Source of the DNA: Pseudomonas sp. GM79
GTDB lineage: Bacteria > Pseudomonadota > Gammaproteobacteria > Pseudomonadales > Pseudomonadaceae
Reading direction: 5' to 3'
DNA length: 33,083 nt
NCBI RefSeq assembly: GCF_000282495.1
Contig: NZ_AKJE01000011.1
Location: 1 to 33,083 of the forward strand
Numbering within the stretch: position 1 is the stretch's first letter; the number at the start of each line of letters is the position of its first letter. The notes beneath the pieces are model-generated. The model was not told the DNA's origin. It saw only the letters and a program-made list of their open reading frames with translations, and made no database searches. This document shows positions 25,247 to 32,289 of this stretch, piece after piece. Position numbers and translations under genes: made by a program.

Positions 25247-25450
25247 TCAATGCAGGCTGTCGGGCATTTCGGCACTCAATTGCGCCAACCAGGCAGCCCT
25301 GCACTCTTCAGCCTCATTGCGACTGGAGAACGCCGTCCCCCGGCGCTCACCGTTGAGCAGCACGACCCAACAGACGCTCTGCCCCATCGCACGCAAACTG
25401 GCGGGCACACCGCTGCCAATCATGACCGCGACATCGACTTTACTGTGCAT
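25247..25450 (-). CDS. small hypothetical protein, 67 aa
   Basis: Not a named family that I recognise. MHSKVDVAVMIGSGVPASLR, SVCWVVLLNGERRGTAFSSR and NEAEECRAAWLAQLSAEMPD look like a small mixed alpha/beta fold. The ATG at 25450 has a strong ribosome site (GAGAGG). It is convergent with the DUF2789 gene; no terminator hairpin is visible in the 7-bp gap. Confidence 0.65.
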   Translation of the reverse strand: MHSKVDVAVMIGSGVPASLRAMGQSVCWVVLLNGERRGTAFSSRNEAEECRAAWLAQLSAEMPDSLH

Positions 25451-25572
25451 GCTGCCCTCTCGAATTTCATTAGCGACCTAACTATGTAGGCATGTTAATG
25501 AGTTCATCCGCGAGGAAACAGCAACGGCCCTGCACAGCTTCGTTGCAGAACCGGTAACAATGGCCGGGACTC

Positions 25573-27177
25573 TCAGCGAGGACTTTGCGGTTTGTAACCC
25601 AGGCGCAAACCACCCCAATGCCGCCCCTTGAGCATGATCGGCACCGAAAGGTCGTGCATCAGTTCACCGGTGTCGCGGGTATAGGTCTGCAACAGCAAGG
25701 CCTGTTGATGGCTGCCACAGCGGATCCCGGTGCGGTCGGCGAATTTGCGCTTGGTGCGGTTTTGCAGGGTATCGACCTGCACATCACCGGTCAGCGGCTG
25801 GCTGAACACGGTGTTATGGGTCGGCACATAACCCTGCTGCGTGCAGGCGATGGCGAACACCAGGCCTTCATGGCGCGGCAGCAACGGTTCCTGAATCGCC
25901 GGCAATACCTGATCGGTGTAGCGGTCGAAACGGGTCTGGTATTTGGCCGGGCTGGTGTTGGGGATCGTCTGGTAACTGCGATCAAACAGGTCATCGAGGC
26001 TGATCCGGCCCTGATCGATATCCGCTTCAAAGCGTGCAGCAATCTGACTCGCCCCTTCGCGGGCCAGGTCATAAATCCGCTGGTGATAGTCATCCAGCCC
26101 GACTTCGGCCAGGCGTTCGCTGATGGTTTCGGCCTGCCCTTCCATCTGCACCGCAGCCTGGGCGAGCCGCTGGGTCTGCTGGTCGCTGATCGCCAGATCA
26201 CTGCGCATCTGTTCGATGGCGTGGAACAGACTGTCGAGTTGTTCGCGGTTGGTGTCTGCGCCCTGAGCGATTTCCCCAACCTGCCTTTCGACCCCGGCGG
26301 CCAGGCGCGCGATGTTTTCCAGGTGCTGCCCGGTGTGCTCGACTTGAGCAACACCGGTATTCAGATCGCTCGCCAGTTGACGAATCTGTTCCACCACTTG
26401 CGCGGTGCGCTGCTGAATGTCGGCGACCATCTCCCCGACTTCACCGGTCGCCGTCGCCGTGCGCGCGGCCAGCCCCCGCACCTCATCGGCCACCACCGCA
26501 AAGCCGCGACCGTGCTCGCCGGCCCGCGCCGCTTCAATGGCCGCGTTCAGCGCCAACAAATTGGTCTGGCTGGCGATGGACTGAATCACCAGCGTGACCC
26601 GCTGGATATCGTCGCTGCGCAGGCTCAGCGCTTCGATCAGCTCGCGACTGCTGCTGGCACGCTCACTGAGTTGATGCATGCGCGCAATCGACTCGACCAG
26701 CTCCGTACGCCCTGCCGCGCTGCTCTGATGGGCTTCGCTGGCTGCGCTCAAGGCTTCCCGACTAAGCGTCGACGTAGCGTGTTCGGTGGTAATCATCACT
26801 TCGGCGCTGCTGACAATCTGCGCCGCGGCGTTGAGCTGCGATTGCAGCTTGTCTGCCAGTTGCTTGACCGAATAGGCCACGCCGGCGGCCGACAAGGCGT
26901 TATGACTGGTGGTGTAGGAGAGATCGCGAGTCAACCCGGCGATGGCGCTGGTGCCGTCCGAAGGGGTTGCGTCAGGGAAAGTGCGCGAGCGCAGGCGCGG
27001 CAGCCAGATAATCAGCACGGCCAATGGCAGGCCAAGGTAAAGCGACCAGCCAGCCAATGCCATGCCGCACAGCAATAGCATCAGGGCGATGCTTTGCAGG
27101 GTCGGCGTCAGCCAAAGGTTTTTCGGCAAAAGTGCTGGTGCAGGCATTGCCCCAACCAGAGATCCGTCCCTCGTCAT
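25573..27177 (-). CDS. methyl-accepting chemotaxis protein with C-terminal sensor-like domain
   Basis: Chemoreceptor of 534 residues that would signal to CheW/CheA. The N-terminus has only a short membrane hairpin (about 24-62: [31 protein letters not shown]) and no periplasmic ligand domain. The signalling domain contains the invariant tip [20 protein letters not shown] then [18 protein letters not shown]. About 165 residues follow it: [40 protein letters not shown] and [20 protein letters not shown]. This C-terminal block recurs in a subset of proteobacterial MCPs and is probably the cytoplasmic sensor. The ATG at 27177 has GGGGTGA upstream; a GTG at 27186 adds three residues. Confidence 0.92.
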   Translation of the reverse strand: MTRDGSLVGAMPAPALLPKNLWLTPTLQSIALMLLLCGMALAGWSLYLGLPLAVLIIWLPRLRSRTFPDATPSDGTSAIAGLTRDLSYTTSHNALSAAGVAYSVKQLADKLQSQLNAAAQIVSSAEVMITTEHATSTLSREALSAASEAHQSSAAGRTELVESIARMHQLSERASSSRELIEALSLRSDDIQRVTLVIQSIASQTNLLALNAAIEAARAGEHGRGFAVVADEVRGLAARTATATGEVGEMVADIQQRTAQVVEQIRQLASDLNTGVAQVEHTGQHLENIARLAAGVERQVGEIAQGADTNREQLDSLFHAIEQMRSDLAISDQQTQRLAQAAVQMEGQAETISERLAEVGLDDYHQRIYDLAREGASQIAARFEADIDQGRISLDDLFDRSYQTIPNTSPAKYQTRFDRYTDQVLPAIQEPLLPRHEGLVFAIACTQQGYVPTHNTVFSQPLTGDVQVDTLQNRTKRKFADRTGIRCGSHQQALLLQTYTRDTGELMHDLSVPIMLKGRHWGGLRLGYKPQSPR

Positions 27178-27315
27178 CTTCGTCACCCCACGCGTCTTCT
27201 AGTTGTTGTGATCGCATTAAACGCCACTACAAAGCCATTATCTATGGTCCGTTAGTAGTGGGGGGTTGAAGCAGATCAATAGAAGTGGTGGGATTTTTCG
27301 CAGACGTCGAAAAGC

Positions 27316-27389
27316 AAAGATCGCAGCCTTCGGCAGCTCCTACAGGTTTATGCGAACCCATGTAGGAGCTGCCGAAGGCTGCGATCTTT
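27316..27389. repeat. perfect inverted repeat, 29-bp arms
   Basis: AAAGATCGCAGCCTTCGGCA then GCTCCTACA (27316-27344) and its exact inverse (27361-27389) surround a 16-base loop. The right arm runs into TTTT, so it can also work as a terminator, here just past the dksA2 stop. A single arm of the same family is at 18695-18723. Confidence 0.9.
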
Positions 27390-27426
27390 TCAAGGCAACC
27401 CACATTCAATGGGTTGCCTCATTGAA

Positions 27427-27831
27427 TCAGGCCTGACGCTGGTGCTTGTCGATCTGCTCGTGACGCTCTTGAGCTTCGATGCAGTACTTGGTGGTCGGGC
27501 TGATCAGCAGGCGTTTCAGGCCGATGGCCTCGCCGCTGTCGTCGCACCAGCCAAAGCTGTCTTCCTTGATGCGTTCCAGGGCCTGTTCCAACTGAGGCAG
27601 CATGCGCTGGTCGCGATCGATCGCGTTCACCAGCCAGGTGCGCTCTTCTTCGACGGAAGCCGCGTCAGCCGGATCGGCCGGGGTGTCCAGGCTCTCGATG
27701 GCGATGCGATTCTGCTCGATGCGCTCATGGGTTTCGACTTTCATGTTCTGCAACAGCTCAGAGAAAAAAGCATGTTGCTCGGCATTCATGTAGTCATCCG
27801 CCGGCATGGCCAGCAACTTGTCCTTTGTCAT
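27427..27831 (-). CDS. dksA2: DksA2-type RNA polymerase-binding protein lacking the zinc finger
   Basis: DksA paralogue that enters the RNA polymerase secondary channel and acts with ppGpp. It has 134 residues, like P. aeruginosa DksA2. The coiled-coil tip DPADAA (53-58) keeps the active DxxDxA pattern. The globular part has only two of the four zinc cysteines: C96 and C117, with S99 (CDDS) and A120 (CIEA) in place of the others. This matches a zinc-independent DksA that can replace DksA when zinc is scarce. The ATG at 27831 has AGAGA upstream. In P. aeruginosa dksA2 is under Zur control; no clear Zur palindrome is visible here. A TTGGAA/TTCCAA inverted repeat sits at 27900-27923. Confidence 0.9.
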   Translation of the reverse strand: MTKDKLLAMPADDYMNAEQHAFFSELLQNMKVETHERIEQNRIAIESLDTPADPADAASVEEERTWLVNAIDRDQRMLPQLEQALERIKEDSFGWCDDSGEAIGLKRLLISPTTKYCIEAQERHEQIDKHQRQA

Positions 27832-28111
27832 TGATATCTCTATAAAAAAACGTGCATTAAGGCGAATTAGGGAGCGATCCGTTGAACCTGAAGCGTTCAT
27901 TGGAAAGGCGCCGTTTATTCCAAGCGCCACCCGGCACTCAATTTACGAGGGGCGGCAGTCTAAGGCCGACTTGAGGCCTCAGCAACTGAAAAGACAGCAA
28001 ATCTGTCCGACAAAGCCCTGAAAGTGCGCTGCGGCTGGCTTTGAGGCGCTTATCGGAGTGCGTTTATAGCAAGAAATTCAGTCGAGCGGCTGTATATAGA
28101 AGACAAACGGC

Positions 28112-28142
28112 TGCGCCACGCGGGTCAGGCGTGGCGCATTTT
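28112..28142 (-). terminator. stem-loop terminator after the importer operon
   Basis: TGCGCCACGC (28112-28121) and GCGTGGCGCA (28129-28138) form a perfect 10-bp stem with a 7-base loop, 18 bases past the permease stop. TTTT follows on the plus strand, and the minus strand has a looser T-rich tail, so it may work in both directions. The remaining 280 bases between here and dksA2 hold no gene I can support. Confidence 0.7.
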
Positions 28143-28159
28143 CGCGTTTGGTCCGGCCT

Positions 28160-29182
28160 TCAGCGCTTGAGTTTGCGCTTGTTGCGGTATTGGTCGATGA
28201 CCACCGCCACCACAATAATCAGCCCCTTGATGATGTCTTGAATATAAGCATCAACCCCGACAAAGGTAAAGCCGCTGGCCATGACCCCGAGGATCAACGC
28301 GCCGATCACGGTGCCGGTGATCCGCCCTACGCCACCGGCCAGGCTGGTGCCGCCGATGACCGCCGCGGCAATCGCGTCCAGTTCATAAGACATGCCCATC
28401 CCGGCCTGCCCGGTCGCGGCCCGTGCCGACGCCACCACCCCGGCCAGGCCTGCAAGCAATCCGGCGATGCTGTAGACGATCACCAGATGCCGCTTGACGT
28501 TGATCCCGGAGGTGCGCGCCGCCTGCATGTTGCCGCCGATGGCGTAGGTGTACTTGCCGTACTTGGTGTAGCGCAGGGCGATGTGAAAGATCACCGCCAC
28601 CACCAGAAAGATGATCACCGGCATCGCGCCGTGTCCGATGGACGTGTAGGAATCCGAGAGCATGCTCACCGGCTGACCTTCGGTGTAGTAGCGCGCCAGG
28701 CCCCGGGCCGAGACCATCATGCCGAGGGTGGCAATGAACGGCGGAATCCCGGTGATCGCAATGATGCTGCCGTTGATCGCGCCTGCCAGCAATCCCACCC
28801 CGAGCCCGACGATCACTGGAATCCACACCGGCAAGTCAGTCAGGGACGGAAACACCGCCCGGGCAAAGTCCGAGGTCTGGGCCAGGCTGGCGGCAATCAT
28901 CGCCGACAGCGCCAGCACCGAACCGGAGGACAGGTCGATACCGGTGGTGATGATGACCTGGGTCACCCCGATCGCCAGCAGGCCGATGATCGACACTTGC
29001 AGGATCATCAGCACCAGGCGCTGAGAGTTCATCAGGAAGCTCTGGTCCCGCACGATCCAGCCGAACATTTCGAAGACCAGGCCGATGCCGATCAGCACCA
29101 GGAAGATACTCAACTCGGTCGGAAAGCGCCGGCGACTCTTGACCGGTACCGCTGCAGGCTTGTTTTCCAGTATCGCATTCAT
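28160..29182 (-). CDS. sugar/inositol ABC importer permease (RbsC family)
   Basis: Inner-membrane permease of 340 residues with about ten helices. Family landmarks are VTQVIITTGIDLSSGSVLAL, NGSIIAITGIPPFIATLGMM, YAIGGNMQAARTSGINVKRH and IAAAVIGGTSLAGGVGRITG. It is the last gene of the importer set. The ATG at 29182 has GGGTGAG upstream and is preferred to a GTG at 29188. The substrate is probably an inositol isomer, judging from the dehydrogenase and binding protein upstream; ribose or another monosaccharide is the alternative. A large repeat hairpin lies between it and the ATPase gene. Confidence 0.9.
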   Translation of the reverse strand: MNAILENKPAAVPVKSRRRFPTELSIFLVLIGIGLVFEMFGWIVRDQSFLMNSQRLVLMILQVSIIGLLAIGVTQVIITTGIDLSSGSVLALSAMIAASLAQTSDFARAVFPSLTDLPVWIPVIVGLGVGLLAGAINGSIIAITGIPPFIATLGMMVSARGLARYYTEGQPVSMLSDSYTSIGHGAMPVIIFLVVAVIFHIALRYTKYGKYTYAIGGNMQAARTSGINVKRHLVIVYSIAGLLAGLAGVVASARAATGQAGMGMSYELDAIAAAVIGGTSLAGGVGRITGTVIGALILGVMASGFTFVGVDAYIQDIIKGLIIVVAVVIDQYRNKRKLKR

Positions 29183-29210
29183 AACCACTCACCCTTCAAA
29201 TGAAATCCAT

Positions 29211-29321
29211 GTGGCGAGGGAGCTTGCTTGTGGCGAGGGAGCTTGCTCCCGTTGGACTGCACAGCAGTCCCATTCTTTCAGGGCCGCTTCGCAGCCCAGC
29301 GGGAGCAAGCTCCCTCGCCAC
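29211..29321. repeat. third-family inverted repeat inside the importer operon
   Basis: GTGGCGAGGGAGCTTGCTCC begins at 29230 (arm to 29250) and is inverted at 29301-29321. An incomplete tandem copy lies at 29211-29228, 19 bases before. The enclosed loop has its own hairpin (GGACTGC-ACA-GCAGTCC, 29254-29270). It fills most of the gap between ATPase stop and permease start, so the transcript would carry a long stem there. Confidence 0.85.
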
Positions 29322-29360
29322 ACAATCCCCTTTCACCCTTGAACTGTGTTCACCCTTGAT

Positions 29361-30926
29361 TCAATGACACTGGGACATGCCCGAGGCCAGTTGCATCACC
29401 CGTTCCTGGGTCGCTTCGCTGCGGTCGAGAGTGCCCATCAGGTCGCCCTCGTGCATGACCATGACCCGGTCGCTCATGCCCAGTACTTCCGGCAGTTCCG
29501 AGGAAATCATGATCACCGCCATGCCTTCGCTGGCGAGGTAGGAAATAAGCCGGTAGATCTCGGCCTTGGCACCGACATCGATACCCCGGGTCGGCTCGTC
29601 GAGAATCAGGATGCGCGGGTTGGTCATCAGCCAGCGCGCCAACAAGGCCTTCTGCTGATTACCGCCGGACAGCGTGTCGATGCATTGCTCCAGCGACGGG
29701 GTTTTCACCCGCAGCTTCTTGCACATGTCTTCACATAACGCGCGCAAGGCTTTCTGCTGGATGAAGCCGTTGCCGACGTAATGGGGCAAGACTGCCATTT
29801 CCATGTTTTCCAGCACCGACAGGCACGGGAACAGGCCGCTGAGCTTGCGATCTTCGGTCAACAGCGCGAAGCCCTTCTCGATCGCCATGTGCGGATCGCT
29901 GATGCGCACCACCTCACCGTCGAGGCGGATTTCGCCACCGTCACTTGGGGTGATGCCGAAAATCGCCTCGGCGACATTGGTCCGCCCCGACCCCATCAAC
30001 CCGGCGATGCCAAGGATCTCGCCGGCATGCAGGTCGAAGGAGACGTCCTTGAAAATGCCGTCCAGCTTGAGGTCGCGTACCGACAGCAACAGATCGCCGA
30101 TCGGCTTCTCGCGCACCGGGAACAACTGGCTCAGCTCGCGACCAACCATCATCGAAATCAGGCTGTCGCCGTCCATGCTGTCGGCCCGCTGCAAGCCGAT
30201 GTAGGCGCCGTCACGGAACACCGCCACTTCATCGGCGATGCTGAACACTTCGTTCATTTTGTGGGTGATGTAGATGATGCCTTTGCCCTGGCTCTTGAGG
30301 TCGGCAATGATCGAGAACAGATGGGCGACTTCCTTATCGGTGATGGCCGAGGTCGGCTCGTCCATGATCAGGACGTCGGAGTCATAGGACACAGCCTTGG
30401 CGATCTCGACCATCTGCCGTTCGGCGATGCTCAGGTTGCCCACCTGCTCTTCCGGGTCGAGGTTGATCCGCAGACGTTCCAGCAGTTTGGCGGTGCAACG
30501 GTGCATCTCGCGATGGTCGATCATGTGCAGACCGTTGAGCTGTTCGCGACCGATCCAGATGTTCTCGGCGATGCTCATGTGCGGCATCAGGTTGAGTTCC
30601 TGGTGGATCATCGCGATCCCGGCCTGGAGCGCAGCCAGTGGTGTTTCAAAGACCACCGGCTTGCCCCGCAGGCGCAACTCGCCGGCGTCCGGCTGGTAGA
30701 TGCCGGCAATGATTTTCATCAGGGTGGATTTGCCGGCGCCGTTCTCGCCCATCAGCGCCAGCACGGAACCGGGACGTACCCGCAGCTGTACGTCGGACAA
30801 GGCCACCACACCGGGAAACCCCTTGCTGACGTTGATGATCTCCAGCAGGTACGGCTCATCGACAGGTGTTGCAGTTGGCTGGACACCCATTAACGGGATG
30901 CTCGAAGCAGTCGCTGAAGCGAACAT
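29361..30926 (-). CDS. sugar/inositol ABC importer ATPase with two nucleotide-binding domains (RbsA/MglA type)
   Basis: Tandem ATPase of 521 residues that drives the importer. Domain 1 has Walker [10 protein letters not shown] (60-68), the signature [14 protein letters not shown] and Walker [12 protein letters not shown]. Domain 2 has a degenerate Walker A ([13 protein letters not shown]), signature [15 protein letters not shown] and Walker [15 protein letters not shown]. One altered site is normal in this subfamily. The ATG at 30926 has GGAG 10 bases upstream and is chosen over the frame extension to 30947. It lies 69 bases after the binding-protein gene. Confidence 0.92.
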   Translation of the reverse strand: MFASATASSIPLMGVQPTATPVDEPYLLEIINVSKGFPGVVALSDVQLRVRPGSVLALMGENGAGKSTLMKIIAGIYQPDAGELRLRGKPVVFETPLAALQAGIAMIHQELNLMPHMSIAENIWIGREQLNGLHMIDHREMHRCTAKLLERLRINLDPEEQVGNLSIAERQMVEIAKAVSYDSDVLIMDEPTSAITDKEVAHLFSIIADLKSQGKGIIYITHKMNEVFSIADEVAVFRDGAYIGLQRADSMDGDSLISMMVGRELSQLFPVREKPIGDLLLSVRDLKLDGIFKDVSFDLHAGEILGIAGLMGSGRTNVAEAIFGITPSDGGEIRLDGEVVRISDPHMAIEKGFALLTEDRKLSGLFPCLSVLENMEMAVLPHYVGNGFIQQKALRALCEDMCKKLRVKTPSLEQCIDTLSGGNQQKALLARWLMTNPRILILDEPTRGIDVGAKAEIYRLISYLASEGMAVIMISSELPEVLGMSDRVMVMHEGDLMGTLDRSEATQERVMQLASGMSQCH

Positions 30927-30995
30927 GATCAGGTACTCCATCAGCAAGGTCGCGTTGCAACCTTGCGTGCTTATTGTTGTTATCGAACGGACGGA

Positions 30996-31922
30996 CTATT
31001 TGAAGGTGTCGACGTTTTGCAGCGTGATCAGGCGATACGGCACCCACACGGCCGGCTCGACCGGTTCGTTTTTGGCCATTTTCACCGCCGTGTCGATCGA
31101 ACCGTCCGCCTGACCCTTGGCGTCCTGGAACACCGAGACCAGCAGCGAGCCCTTCTTCACCGCGTTCAAACCGTCGGGCGTACCGTCGACACCGGCGATC
31201 AGCACACTGCCTTTGGCGACGCCAGCCTGTTGCAGGGCCATTGCCGCGCCAATCGCCATCTCGTCGTTGTTGGAGACCACCGCGTCGAATTTGCGGCCCT
31301 GGGTCAGCCAGTCGTTGACCAGGGTCATGCCCTTGTCCCGCGACCAGATGCCGGACTGCTCTTGCTCGATCTTGATGTTCGGGTACTTGGTCAGCACCTC
31401 TTTGACGCCCTTGGTGCGGTTGGTGGTGGAGTTGTTGGCCAAATCACCGAGCAGAATCACGATGTCGCCCTTGCCGCCCATTTTTTCGGCCAGGTACTGC
31501 ATCTGCATCTGGCCGGCCTCCAGATCGTTGGAGGCGACAGTGACCACGCCTTTGGGCAGGTTCAGGTCATCGGGACGACGATTGACGTACACCAGCGGAA
31601 TACCGGCCTTGACCGCTGCTTCAGTGATTTTTTTGGTGGCGGCGGTATCCACCGGGTTGACCACAATGGCGTCGACCTTCTGGCTGATGAAGCTTTCTAC
31701 CTGGCTCAACTGCCTGACCACGTCGCTGCGGGCGTCTTCGAACTGCAGCTTGACGCCATCGGGATAGGACTTGGCCTTGGTGTCCATGGATTCGCGCAGG
31801 TAGGTCAGCCAGGTGTCATCGAACTGCGACATGCTGACGCCGATCTTCATGTCAGCGAGTGCGGCGCCGCTGGCGAACATCAGGGACAAGGCCAGCGAGG
31901 CGAAACGGATCTTGGTCTTCAT
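30996..31922 (-). CDS. periplasmic sugar/inositol-binding protein
   Basis: Substrate-binding protein of 308 residues (Peripla_BP_4, RbsB-like). The signal peptide is MKTKIRFASLALSLMFASGA followed by ALA, and the mature part starts DMKIGVSMSQFDDTWLTYLR. Ligand-pocket blocks include DAIVVNPVDTAATKKITEAA, IPLVYVNRRPDDLNLPKGVV, FDAVVSNNDEMAIGAAMALQ and VLIAGVDGTPDGLNAVKKG. The sequence closely resembles binding proteins found in Pseudomonas inositol-catabolism loci (recalled, not searched). GGAGAAAG precedes the ATG. The first gene of the importer set, it is preceded by a promoter at 32247-32275 and a leader of over 300 bases. Confidence 0.9.
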   Translation of the reverse strand: MKTKIRFASLALSLMFASGAALADMKIGVSMSQFDDTWLTYLRESMDTKAKSYPDGVKLQFEDARSDVVRQLSQVESFISQKVDAIVVNPVDTAATKKITEAAVKAGIPLVYVNRRPDDLNLPKGVVTVASNDLEAGQMQMQYLAEKMGGKGDIVILLGDLANNSTTNRTKGVKEVLTKYPNIKIEQEQSGIWSRDKGMTLVNDWLTQGRKFDAVVSNNDEMAIGAAMALQQAGVAKGSVLIAGVDGTPDGLNAVKKGSLLVSVFQDAKGQADGSIDTAVKMAKNEPVEPAVWVPYRLITLQNVDTFK

Positions 31923-31974
31923 GAAAAGTCTTTCTCCACATTCTTGTTGGTTTTATGGATAAGGCGTGACGATT

Positions 31975-32145
31975 TCAGTGAACGGGCAAGCGGACAATCG
32001 GTGCACCCGGAATACAGCAGACCAGGGCGCCGTTGCGTTCGACGCAAAGCAAGTGAAAGAAGGAATGAAACGAGACGCGAGGCAGGTCGCGAGAGAGGTG
32101 TAGCGCGGAACGTAAAGCATGCAAAGCAGAGTTGAAGGTTTTCAT
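31975..32145 (-). CDS. possible small leader ORF, 56 aa
   Basis: Opens at an ATG with AGG 8 bases upstream and reads MKTFNSALHALRSALHLSRD, then a Phe/His/Cys-containing part ending PGAPIVRLPVH. It lies wholly inside the leader of the binding-protein gene and ends 52 bases before its start. No family is recognised; it may be a chance frame or a leader peptide. The rest of the 367-bp gap (31923-32289) holds the promoter at 32247-32275. Confidence 0.25.
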   Translation of the reverse strand: MKTFNSALHALRSALHLSRDLPRVSFHSFFHLLCVERNGALVCCIPGAPIVRLPVH

Positions 32146-32246
32146 CGACGGTACCTGGCTTTTGTTTCTTGTTTTTGGTGCGTCCTTCACTCGTTCAAGG
32201 CCTGCTTGAGCGTGATCGGACGTTGATAGTCGGCAACCTGGAAATG

Positions 32247-32275
32247 ACTTTATTGGAAAATAATTTCTATATCAA
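32247..32275 (-). promoter_or_regulatory. promoter with IolR-like palindrome in its spacer
   Basis: On the minus strand TTGATA (32270-32275) and TAAAGT (32247-32252) are 17 bases apart. The spacer contains AGAA-N6-TTCC (32255-32268), seven of eight positions of GGAA-N6-TTCC, the motif reported for the RpiR-family repressor IolR in rhizobia. A repressor there would block polymerase directly. Transcription would start near 32240, about 318 bases before the binding-protein ATG. Which protein binds is inferred. Confidence 0.5.
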
Positions 32276-32289
32276 CTCATTTTAGAATT

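Noticed and set aside
25585..27078. 497-codon plus-strand frame
   Set aside because: Exact antisense of the chemoreceptor gene, whose signalling tip is unmistakable.
27316..27389. Small RNA or IS end suggested by the 29-bp inverted repeat
   Set aside because: The same arm occurs singly at 18695 after another gene; a palindromic repeat family explains it better, and no transposase or flanking duplication is seen.
29781..30893. 370-codon plus-strand frame
   Set aside because: Antisense of the double-domain ATPase with intact Walker and signature motifs.
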